Positions 17,385 through 25,623 of a DNA stretch of 64,000 nt are shown here, piece after piece. Below the pieces are notes generated by a model. That model searched no databases, was not told the origin of the DNA, and was given only the letters and a program-made list of their open reading frames with translations. Origin of the DNA: Cyclonatronum proteinivorum (GTDB taxonomy: Bacteria > Bacteroidota > Rhodothermia > Balneolales > Cyclonatronaceae); the NCBI RefSeq assembly GCF_003353065.1, contig NZ_CP027806.1:1149001-1213000 (forward strand), in the 5' to 3' direction. Every line of letters begins with the position of its first letter. Positions within the stretch are counted from its first letter, which is position 1. The position numbers were made by a program, and so were the translations under genes.

Positions 17385-18842
17385 TCAGCTGCCGAAAGGC
17401 CGGTTCAGCACAAAGCCGTTGAGCCATTCCTGTGTGCGGTGGAAATATACGCTGTGGTAAAAATCGCGTCGGTTGAGGGTCCAGCTATTAAAGGGAAAGC
17501 GCTCGCTGCCAATACGGGAGCGGTCAAAGACAAAAACCCGAAACGGATCATTGCGGTCGAAACCGAAGGTCCAGCGGAGTTCGCGGCCAAACTGATCTTC
17601 GTACCATGGCGGGCCAAAAATGATGTAGATCATGCCCAAATCTGTTTTCCAGCCCGATTTATGGTTGGAAAACTGTTTATTTGCTTCCACGACCCGCTCA
17701 TAAAACAGCGACATGACTTCGCGGGCGAGATCAGGGCTTTCCAGGTTGTCGAGCCAGAAACGTTCAACGGCGCGTTTCATTTCCGTTTCATCTTCAATGG
17801 CCATGAGTTCGCTGTGCTCACGGTCATTCATAAGGTAAATCAGCGGTTCAGCCATTTCCCGTGCCGTAACAACTTCCGGAAAGTGCGTGGATCGCATGCC
17901 AAAATCACGTGCCCTGAAAACGATGGCGTCTGACGGGTCCGGATCGGCTTCAACAGAAGTAAAAACTTCGAACCGGAAACTGCCGATATCCGGCGAATCT
18001 ACCGTGAACTCAACTTCAATGGCACCAAATTCATCTGCAAAAAGGCGGCTCTGCTCTTCGATGATTTCGCTCTCACTGTAGTTGATGCCTCTCACCCGAA
18101 TAGAGTTGGAAGGCAGGTTACGGAAGGAGATGTGCCGCGCGGGTTGCTGATCGGATTCAAATTCGAGCAACCTCATGTGCGCAAATACGGGCGGATCATT
18201 TTCGCTTCGCGTAATGAAATACCGGAAAGTAAGGCTGTCGTAAATGCCGGGTATATCATAGGTAGCGATACTGACGGTAGTTCCATCGCTCGCATTGTTT
18301 CCGAAAATGCTGATACCGGTTAAAAGCCCCGATGCGTCGTCCAGATCAGGAAGCTCCGTATTTACACTGCGGGTGAGCGTTTTTCCGGAAGATTCATCAC
18401 GAATGGTAAGCGTCACCGTGTAGAAGCCCGGCTGTACTTCAAAAACTTCTTCATATCGGATGCGGGTTGACCGCTGCACGGTTCGCTCGGGATCCCCCGC
18501 AATCGTGTGCGAGCTTGTTCTGACGTAGGTTTCCTGGCCTCTTGCCTGTGTTTCTTCATCGGGAAGGATTTCGAAGCGGGCCTGTATGCGGGCTGCCAGC
18601 GTGTCATCGCGGGATGTGAAAACAAGACTGCTTTTTGAAAGGGAAACAGAAACAGTCAGAAACGGATCACCGGCTTCGGTGTAGCTGCCGTCGGCGGCAA
18701 GGGTGAACTCAGGGGCACCATCGGTGAGAATAAGCCGCTGACCAATATCAACCGTATCCGGGAAATGAGATCGGGCGCAGCCTGAGAATACAAAAGCTGC
18801 AAAAAGCACATGAATCAAAAAAGGCAACAAACGAAGTCGCAT
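17385..18842 (-). CDS. GWxTD-domain lipoprotein
   Basis: This 485-residue protein has a signal peptide and lipobox VFSGC (C21). The N-terminal half consists of beta-sandwich-like segments. The C-terminal third contains the motif that names the family, SGWKTDLGMIYIIFGPP (about 405-421), followed by an aromatic-rich end with W, F and Y residues. GWxTD proteins are common in Bacteroidota-related phyla and have no established function. The gene stands alone on the minus strand. A second, longer GWxTD protein is encoded at 51860-54025. Confidence 0.88.
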   Translation of the reverse strand: MRLRLLPFLIHVLFAAFVFSGCARSHFPDTVDIGQRLILTDGAPEFTLAADGSYTEAGDPFLTVSVSLSKSSLVFTSRDDTLAARIQARFEILPDEETQARGQETYVRTSSHTIAGDPERTVQRSTRIRYEEVFEVQPGFYTVTLTIRDESSGKTLTRSVNTELPDLDDASGLLTGISIFGNNASDGTTVSIATYDIPGIYDSLTFRYFITRSENDPPVFAHMRLLEFESDQQPARHISFRNLPSNSIRVRGINYSESEIIEEQSRLFADEFGAIEVEFTVDSPDIGSFRFEVFTSVEADPDPSDAIVFRARDFGMRSTHFPEVVTAREMAEPLIYLMNDREHSELMAIEDETEMKRAVERFWLDNLESPDLAREVMSLFYERVVEANKQFSNHKSGWKTDLGMIYIIFGPPWYEDQFGRELRWTFGFDRNDPFRVFVFDRSRIGSERFPFNSWTLNRRDFYHSVYFHRTQEWLNGFVLNRPFGS

Positions 18843-19300
18843 AACTGAAGAACCGGGTTATATAAGAGTCAGGAAGCTGAAGCTGAAGCTGTATGTTTAA
18901 TGAAACGGCAACATACTTAAAAAAGAAATACTGTAAGGCATATCGTTCAGCGAAAACAGTAAAAGGCCCCAAAAATAAGCTTCATAGTTTGGTGCCAATC
19001 AATGCGCCTGGTATGTAAAATAATAAGGCTCTTATATAAAGTACGCACAAATTATTAAGAATAAACGGGATAATGGCTCAGGAAATAAGTCCTTTGAGAT
19101 CTAAAAGAGAGTTGTAATTCACTCCATATTGTATTAATATCAAAATTGCCAAATATTACAACGGCATTATTCAAAGCCAAAGCGGTTAGTGAAGCTTCCA
19201 GGCAACGCGATATTGATGTTGCTGCGTATAAAAAAGTTTCATGCAATTGCCAGCTGCGGCAAATCTTCACATATGGTTAAACTAACTCATGAGGTCATCT
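18843..19300. other. AT-rich promoter region upstream of the first SusC gene
   Basis: This 458-bp gap sits between two divergent genes. It holds a short GAAGCT triplication near 18872 and AT-rich stretches. No RNA gene or clear promoter could be chosen. The end carries AACTAACT and GAGGTC just before the ATG at 19301; a similar AACTAACT...GAGGTC string precedes the second SusC gene. Confidence 0.4.
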
Positions 19301-22300
19301 ATGATTAAAAAGATACTAGCGTATGCAGTATTGAGTTTAGTCGTGTTGGTACCGTTTGTTTCAGCCCAAACAGGCTCAATCACGGGATCCATTACGGATG
19401 CTCAGACGGGAGAAGGGTTGCCTGGCGCAACTGTTTTTCTGCCTGAACTAAGTCTCGGTCAATCGACCAATCTCGACGGAGAGTACACCATCAACAATGT
19501 GCCTGCCGGTACCCACAATGTTCGGGTTACCTATGTAGGTTATGTTGCACGTACTGTTTCTGTCACCGTTACTGCTGGTGCTACCACTACGCTGAACGTT
19601 GAGCTGCAGCCCGACCGGCTTGAGCTTCGCGATCTTGTAGTCACCGGTTATGGCGTAATGCCACGCCGTGAAGTAACGGGTTCTATTGCACAGGTTCGTG
19701 GCGAGCAAATCGCTGACCTTCCTGTACAAACCTTTGACAGCGCCATTCAGGGCCGTGCTGCCGGTGTAACCATTACATCTGCTTCCGGTCAGCCGGGTGG
19801 AGCCCTTCGCGTGCGTGTTCGCGGTACAGGTTCTATCACAGCCGGTAATGATCCGCTGTATGTAGTGGACGGTGTTCCCGTAACAGTAAATACGGATGTT
19901 TCTACACAGGCGTCATCGAATGCGCTTGCTGCTATTGATCCAAACGACATCGAATCAATCGAGATCCTCAAGGACGCCGCTGCTGCTTCTATTTATGGTG
20001 CTCAGGCTGCCAATGGTGTAGTTCTTATTACTACCCGTCGTGGGCAGGCTGGCCGTACGCAGTTTCAGGTCTCTTCTCAGGTCGGGGTTCGTGAAGCAAT
20101 CAACAAGTATGATATGCTTACCGGCCAGGAGTGGGTAGCCATGCAGATCGAAGGCCGTCGTAATGACGCAATTGTGAATGCCCGTCGGGGTATCCCAACA
20201 GCGCTCAACAACCCTGATACACAGGAAAATAACTTCCGTAACAGTGCTCTTGTCAGAAATGAACTCATCGATTTCCCTGAGTTTGATTCAGAAGCTGAAG
20301 CCAGAGATTTTGTAAACAGCCTCACGCTGGACGAATTCCTTGCTTTTGTACCTAACTACGACTGGCAGGATGCCATCTATCGTACAGGTAACACCCGCAA
20401 CGTTTCGGTAAGCGCCCGCGGTGGTACGGATCAGACACGTTTCTTTGTTTCCGGTTCTTATGAATACCAGGAAGCACAAATCATCATGTCTAACTTCGAG
20501 CGTTTCAACGTTCGTACGAACCTTGATCACCGTGCAACCGATTTCTTCTCCATCGAAACCAGTATTGCACTTGCTTCCACAAGCCAGTTCGGTTCTATTT
20601 CTGATGGTAACTTCATTAATGGCCCGTTTTTCGCAGCGCCTTATTCGGTACCTATTCAGCCGATCTTTAATGAAGATGGTACCTTTAATGAGAATGTTAC
20701 CGGTGATTACAACATCATTCAGGGTGTAAATCTTGAAAAACGTGAAGGCCGCACCAATCAGGTTATTGGTAACCTTGCAGCCAACTTCCAGCTTACCCCA
20801 AATCTCGTTTTGCGTTCCTTTGTGGGTATCGATTACCGCAACGTGCGTGACACCAACGTGCGCCCGCCGGAAATTCCTTCCTTTGCTGGCTTTGGTGGTC
20901 AGGTATTCGAAGCAAACCGCGACGTTGCCAACTGGAACACCAACCACACCCTGTCTTATTTCAACACCTTTGATGATATCCACAGTGTGTCTGGTGTAGG
21001 TGGTTTTGAGTATCGTCAGCAGCAGCGTGAATCCTTCACGGCTACGGGCCGCGGTTTTGGTAGTGGTCTTTTCGGCACCCTGCAAAGTGCGGCTGATCCG
21101 TTCGGTGTTAGCGGCTTTTTTACCGAGTTCCGTATTGCTGGTTTCTTCGGTCAGGTTCGCTATGATTACGACAAGCGCTACTTCGCCACAGCCACCATGC
21201 GTTACGATGGTTCTTCCCGTTTCGGTGACGATACCAAATGGGGTCTGTTTTACTCCGGGTCATTGGGATGGGAAATTTCCCGTGAGCGTTTTCTCGAGAA
21301 CGTTGACTGGCTCGATCAGCTTCAGCTTCGCGTGAGCTATGGTGTAACCGGTAACTCAGAAATCGGAAACTTTGCTTCCCGCTCCCTCTTCGGTAGTTCA
21401 GGTACGTACAATGGCGTTTCTGGTCTCCGTGCGTCACAGCTCGGAAACAACCGCCTGACCTGGGAAGAAGCCAGTACCCTTAACCTGGGCTTGAACTGGG
21501 CCCTTCTTGAAGGCCGCTTCTACGGTGCTGTTGATGTATTCCGTACATCAAACGATCGTCTTCTCCTGAATGACTTCCTCTTTTCAGATTCCGGCTTCGG
21601 TTCTTTTGTCAACAACGTTGGTGAAGTTCGCAATGAAGGTATCGAAATTGAAATTGGTGGTACCCTCGTAAACTGGGAAGGCCTTCGCTGGACGTCTGAT
21701 TTCAACATCACATTCCAGAGAAACGAAGTAATCGATCTCGGTGATGCGGATTTCCTTTTCCCAACTTTTGCTGATGGTGTTACCCGTCGGGTTGATGTAG
21801 GTCAGCCACTGTTTGCTGAGCGTTTATTCCGTTTTGCCGGTATAAACCCGGCTGATGGTCGTGGTATGTGGTACGACCGCAATGGCAACATCACCTACAG
21901 CCCGGTTGATGAAGATGCTGACTTTGTCGGCGCTGCATTCCCCGATATTATTGGTGGATGGAACAATACCATTGCCTACGCAGGCTTCACCCTTGATGTG
22001 TTCTTCCAGTACAGCCTGGGTCAGGACAGCTTCAAGCAGCAGGAAGGCTTCTTCCTCGATGGAACCATTTTCCGTGGACGTGGCCTTACCCGCCGTACCC
22101 TCGACAGATGGCAGCGTCCTGGTGATATCACCGATATGCCTAAAGCTTCTGCCCGTCAGTCAGAAGGTGGTACTGATGCCGACTTCTTCTTCACTCCGTC
22201 TACTTGGCACCTTGAAGATGTAGGTTATATCCGTCTGAAGTCTGCTTCGCTATCTTATCAGCTGCCTACCAATATTGTAAGTCAGGTTGGCCTTTCCAAC

Positions 22301-22438
22301 GCGCGTGTATTTGTTCAGGGTCTTAACCTGATCACCTGGACCAACTACCGTGGCCTTGACCCGGAAATTGTAGAGGTTGCGAATGCTCCGTTCCCGCAGC
22401 CGCGTATTTACTCTGCCGGCGTTACGCTGCAATTCTAA
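19301..22438 (+). CDS. SusC/RagA-family TonB-linked outer-membrane protein (first)
   Basis: This receptor has 1045 residues from the ATG at 19301, chosen because GAGGTC lies six bases upstream; a start at 19289 would add four residues. A signal peptide (MIKKILAYAVL... FVSAQ) precedes a carboxypeptidase-regulatory-like domain (about 23-100), a plug with LYVVDGVPV and IESIEILKDAAAASIYGAQAANGVVLITT (the SusC hallmark), and a 22-strand barrel ending LQF. It forms a lidded complex with the SusD lipoprotein encoded 18 bp downstream and imports a macromolecular nutrient. No glycosidase or protease gene lies nearby, so the substrate is unknown. Confidence 0.96.
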   Translation: MIKKILAYAVLSLVVLVPFVSAQTGSITGSITDAQTGEGLPGATVFLPELSLGQSTNLDGEYTINNVPAGTHNVRVTYVGYVARTVSVTVTAGATTTLNVELQPDRLELRDLVVTGYGVMPRREVTGSIAQVRGEQIADLPVQTFDSAIQGRAAGVTITSASGQPGGALRVRVRGTGSITAGNDPLYVVDGVPVTVNTDVSTQASSNALAAIDPNDIESIEILKDAAAASIYGAQAANGVVLITTRRGQAGRTQFQVSSQVGVREAINKYDMLTGQEWVAMQIEGRRNDAIVNARRGIPTALNNPDTQENNFRNSALVRNELIDFPEFDSEAEARDFVNSLTLDEFLAFVPNYDWQDAIYRTGNTRNVSVSARGGTDQTRFFVSGSYEYQEAQIIMSNFERFNVRTNLDHRATDFFSIETSIALASTSQFGSISDGNFINGPFFAAPYSVPIQPIFNEDGTFNENVTGDYNIIQGVNLEKREGRTNQVIGNLAANFQLTPNLVLRSFVGIDYRNVRDTNVRPPEIPSFAGFGGQVFEANRDVANWNTNHTLSYFNTFDDIHSVSGVGGFEYRQQQRESFTATGRGFGSGLFGTLQSAADPFGVSGFFTEFRIAGFFGQVRYDYDKRYFATATMRYDGSSRFGDDTKWGLFYSGSLGWEISRERFLENVDWLDQLQLRVSYGVTGNSEIGNFASRSLFGSSGTYNGVSGLRASQLGNNRLTWEEASTLNLGLNWALLEGRFYGAVDVFRTSNDRLLLNDFLFSDSGFGSFVNNVGEVRNEGIEIEIGGTLVNWEGLRWTSDFNITFQRNEVIDLGDADFLFPTFADGVTRRVDVGQPLFAERLFRFAGINPADGRGMWYDRNGNITYSPVDEDADFVGAAFPDIIGGWNNTIAYAGFTLDVFFQYSLGQDSFKQQEGFFLDGTIFRGRGLTRRTLDRWQRPGDITDMPKASARQSEGGTDADFFFTPSTWHLEDVGYIRLKSASLSYQLPTNIVSQVGLSNARVFVQGLNLITWTNYRGLDPEIVEVANAPFPQPRIYSAGVTLQF

Positions 22439-22456
22439 ATTTTAGAACAGATAACT

Positions 22457-23938
22457 ATGTTAAAAAAAATTGCAACATTAGCAGCGGTGGGTTTTGGCGC
22501 GCTTACATTTTATGCGTGCGACTCCCTGCTCGACACCCAACCGAGACAGTCTATCAGCCCTGAAGTAGCGCTTGATGATATCACGGGTATTCGTGGTATT
22601 GCCGCTTCTGCTTATAACAGACTGGTTAGTACAACTGCCTACAGCAACACCCGTGTTGCTGCACCAGAAGTGCTGGCTGACAACGGGGTTCAGAATCCTG
22701 CTGGTACGCCATCCGGTCGCTATGTATCTCAGGCGATTAATACCGTAGGTACAGGTGTAGGTGGCTGGGGGCTCTACTATGGCATGATCAATGACACCAA
22801 CTACATCCTGAGTGTTATTGATGATTTGGACGCGCCCCCAATTGAGCGCAACCGCATTAAAGGGGAAATGCTTTTCCTGCGTGCGCTTGCCTATCATGAC
22901 CTGAGTAAATCATACGGTTATGAGCCGGGCCGAGAGATTGATGGATGGGATCACTCTGTTATTATTCGTACAGCTCCAACCTCTGTTGTCGAAGAAGCAC
23001 AGGTGCCCTTCCCGCGTGCAAGTAACGTTGAAGTTTATGAGCAAATTGAAAGCGATCTGCTTGAATCTATTGCGTTGCTGAGCGAGTTTGGCGGAACCAA
23101 TCGCTTTCTGGCTAACCGTGCTGCCGCAGATGCCCTTCTGGCAAGGGTTTACCTGTATTGGGGCCGTTATGCTGATGCCGTTCAGGCTGCAACAAATGCG
23201 ATGGAAACACCGCTTGGTGCGGCACTTTCTACACCAGTTTCAGCAGGAAATATCTTTAACTCAACCTCAACTGCTCCGGGTCTGGAATCTTTCTTCGAAC
23301 TTCGCATAACCTCGAATGAGTTTGGAGGCGCCGTTAACGATGGTTTGGCTTCCTTATTCACGCCGGCTCAGTGGTTTGATATTGTGCCTTCTGAGGAGCT
23401 GAAAGCCATTTATGATGCTACCAGTGATGTCCGTTTTCTTGAAGGTAGTGACGGAATCATTACCGGCTGGTACAGCAACCGTCGTCAGTTAGCCAGCGGC
23501 GCGCTTGCTCCTGCTCAGACGCACAGCATCAAATTCAACCAAAGCGTTGAGAGTTCAATAGATAACACGCCAATTCTGCGTTTTGCCGAAGCCCTGCTTA
23601 ACAGAGCTGAATCTTACGCCAGACTCGGACAAGACGCCAATGCTTTGGCAGATCTGAATTTGTTGCGTGTCAACCGTGGCCTTGATGAGGTCAACCTCTC
23701 AGGATTTGAACTGCTGGAAGAAATTCTGGTAGAGCGTCGTCGTGAGCTCGCTTTTGAAGGTCACCGCTGGTTCGATCTCAAGCGCCTCAATGAAGCGCTC
23801 GAGAAGCCTGAAGCTTCAGGTGTTGGTATTATCGCCCCATCTGATTTCAGATGGTTAAGCCAGGTACCGATAACCCAGGTTGCTGCAAGTAACGGAGTAA
23901 TTCTTCAGAACCCCGGCTATGCCGATGACGAAGATTAA
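22457..23938 (+). CDS. SusD/RagB-family nutrient-binding lipoprotein (first)
   Basis: This 493-residue surface lipoprotein has the lipobox LTFYAC (C21). The helical TPR-like core shows KGEMLFLRALAYHDLSKSYG (about 135-154), typical of SusD, and the C-terminal part has RFAEALLNRAESYARLG followed by LVERRRELAFEGHRWFDLKR, the conserved end of RagB/SusD. It caps the SusC barrel encoded just upstream and captures the ligand. Confidence 0.95.
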   Translation: MLKKIATLAAVGFGALTFYACDSLLDTQPRQSISPEVALDDITGIRGIAASAYNRLVSTTAYSNTRVAAPEVLADNGVQNPAGTPSGRYVSQAINTVGTGVGGWGLYYGMINDTNYILSVIDDLDAPPIERNRIKGEMLFLRALAYHDLSKSYGYEPGREIDGWDHSVIIRTAPTSVVEEAQVPFPRASNVEVYEQIESDLLESIALLSEFGGTNRFLANRAAADALLARVYLYWGRYADAVQAATNAMETPLGAALSTPVSAGNIFNSTSTAPGLESFFELRITSNEFGGAVNDGLASLFTPAQWFDIVPSEELKAIYDATSDVRFLEGSDGIITGWYSNRRQLASGALAPAQTHSIKFNQSVESSIDNTPILRFAEALLNRAESYARLGQDANALADLNLLRVNRGLDEVNLSGFELLEEILVERRRELAFEGHRWFDLKRLNEALEKPEASGVGIIAPSDFRWLSQVPITQVAASNGVILQNPGYADDED

Positions 23939-23973
23939 TCCCTTTCCTTATAACCGACAAAAAGATTTAGACC

Positions 23974-24516
23974 ATGTTCAATAAACTGATAATTCTCGTT
24001 GGTTTTGCAGTTGCCGGACTCATGCTTACTTCCTGTTTCGACGATAACGTCATTACCTATGATGGTCCGTTGCAAATGGAAATTAAGCCCGGGAGTGTAT
24101 CTGCACCCAACATTCAGCAAGGGCAGCCCATTGTAGTGAGCGTTCAGCTCATCGGGCCACTCCAAACGGAGACCCATACCGGCTCATTTAACTTTGTTCC
24201 GGATGAATCATTCGCAGTTGTATCTCAAAACAGCGCAACCGAAGATGAAGGTGATTTCCTGTACGATATTGAGTACGGTACACACTTCCTTCTCGATGGT
24301 TGTGACTTCACAAGTACAAATACCTGCGAATTTGAAATCACACCCGCTGATAGCCTCGTCAAAGACTTCGTGTTAACATGGAATCTTGACAACATCAGAA
24401 CAAGAAGCCGTAATACCGTTATTTTTGAACTTCAGGACGAACCCGCTGGCGCTTCCTACCAGGTTGCTCCGAATTTGGTTCGCAGCGTTGTTCAGGGTAC
24501 ACGCGGTAACAACTAA
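23974..24516 (+). CDS. small lipoprotein accessory to the SusCD pair
   Basis: This 180-residue lipoprotein has the lipobox LMLTSC (C21). The mature part is beta-rich and acidic, with two cysteines (about 109 and 117) in a GCDFTSTNTCEF segment that may form a disulphide. No family is recognised. It lies 35 bp after susD and before a terminator, so it is the third gene of the operon and could be a SusE/F-like surface ligand binder or a docking subunit. This role is inferred from position. Confidence 0.75.
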   Translation: MFNKLIILVGFAVAGLMLTSCFDDNVITYDGPLQMEIKPGSVSAPNIQQGQPIVVSVQLIGPLQTETHTGSFNFVPDESFAVVSQNSATEDEGDFLYDIEYGTHFLLDGCDFTSTNTCEFEITPADSLVKDFVLTWNLDNIRTRSRNTVIFELQDEPAGASYQVAPNLVRSVVQGTRGNN

Positions 24517-24552
24517 TTGACAGGCTGATATAAACAGCTTTGTTTGTTAAGA

Positions 24553-24584
24553 AGCCGCTTCGTGAGTCTATTCGCGAAGCGGCT
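24553..24584 (+). terminator. terminator of the first SusCD operon
   Basis: AGCCGCTTCG at 24553-24562 pairs with CGAAGCGGCT at 24575-24584, and seven further T follow. Confidence 0.92.
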
Positions 24585-24798
24585 TTTTTTATATGCGCCT
24601 TTCTGGGGAAATAACCTAGTTTGTACCTTATTAACCGTCACATCAGTGAATATCAAAACAATCTCCGAAGCCTTACGTTTGCTGTAAATGCACTAAGAAT
24701 GTAAACCCAGCACGGTAATGTAATTCCTTGCTAAGTGAATGTTTCAGAGTGCATATATGCTTATTATTAAGTTGCCAAAAACAAATATTACTTAGTCT

Positions 24799-25527
24799 AT
24801 GCTTTACTCCCGTTCTATACTATCCCTCTCACTGCTTATTGTTTTTTTTGGTGTTACTCCTGTAACAAGCACAGCCCAGGATGCCGGCCAAAGAGCCAAC
24901 ACCGATAATCTTTTACGCGGAAATTCGGTCATCATTACTTCCCCTTTACGTGCTACGGGTGTAGTTGGCAGTCCGTATTTTTCTGATGCCTGGCTCGCTG
25001 CTGATATCCAACTCAACAATGGTCAGGTGCTTGAAGAAGTCCGCTCCCGCTATAACGTTTGGAGCGATGCCATTGAAGTTGTACATCGTGCAGATACCCT
25101 TCAGTTAAGTGAAGTGCTTGTTCGCGGCTTTACTTTCATTATGCCGGGCGGCCATGAAGTTTCCTTCCAAAACCGTGTTGGCGTAATGCCCGGTGAATTT
25201 GGCCGGAATGCCTATCTGCAGGTGTTATATGAGGGCGAGCACGCCGGCGTTTTTAAGCGACATACCAAAGTGATCCGCGAAGCTCAGCAAGGTGCTTCAG
25301 GATTTGGGTTTGTAGAACGCCATGATTCAATCGAGTCTCGTGAGATGCTGCTGTTCCAGGACGCTGATGGCGAATTCCACCGCGTGAGGCTAAACCGTCG
25401 TAACGTGCTGCGCTTATTTGGTGATCATGACAGCGATATACGTGCCTATGCAAGGCAGCACAACCTTGATTTCAGGTCCGAATCCGATTTTATCCGCATG
25501 GTTCAGCAGTACAACAGTTTACTTTAA
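24799..25527 (+). CDS. exported protein of unknown function
   Basis: This 242-residue protein has a signal peptide (SLSLLIVFFGV... ending STAQ). The mature part has alternating short strands and charged loops and no recognised domain. Motifs worth noting are PYFSDAWLAADIQLNNG (about 57-73) and a C-terminal helix containing LRLFGDHDSDIRAYARQHNLDF (about 205-225). It stands alone between two terminators. Conserved C-terminal helices of this sort appear in some small Bacteroidota exported proteins without known role. Confidence 0.7.
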   Translation: MLYSRSILSLSLLIVFFGVTPVTSTAQDAGQRANTDNLLRGNSVIITSPLRATGVVGSPYFSDAWLAADIQLNNGQVLEEVRSRYNVWSDAIEVVHRADTLQLSEVLVRGFTFIMPGGHEVSFQNRVGVMPGEFGRNAYLQVLYEGEHAGVFKRHTKVIREAQQGASGFGFVERHDSIESREMLLFQDADGEFHRVRLNRRNVLRLFGDHDSDIRAYARQHNLDFRSESDFIRMVQQYNSLL

Positions 25528-25560
25528 CGCCATCCCCTGATTTTCATTAAAAAGTATAAA

Positions 25561-25597
25561 GCCGGTCGCTCCCTCTTTCAATGTTGGGGCGACCGGC
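25561..25597 (+). terminator. terminator between the exported unknown and polyphosphate kinase genes
   Basis: GCCGGTCGC at 25561-25569 pairs with GCGACCGGC at 25589-25597, followed by seven T. The A-rich flank on the other side may let it also serve the convergent polyphosphate kinase transcript. Confidence 0.88.
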
Positions 25598-25623
25598 TTT
25601 TTTGTTTTCGGTGCTTCTGTGCT

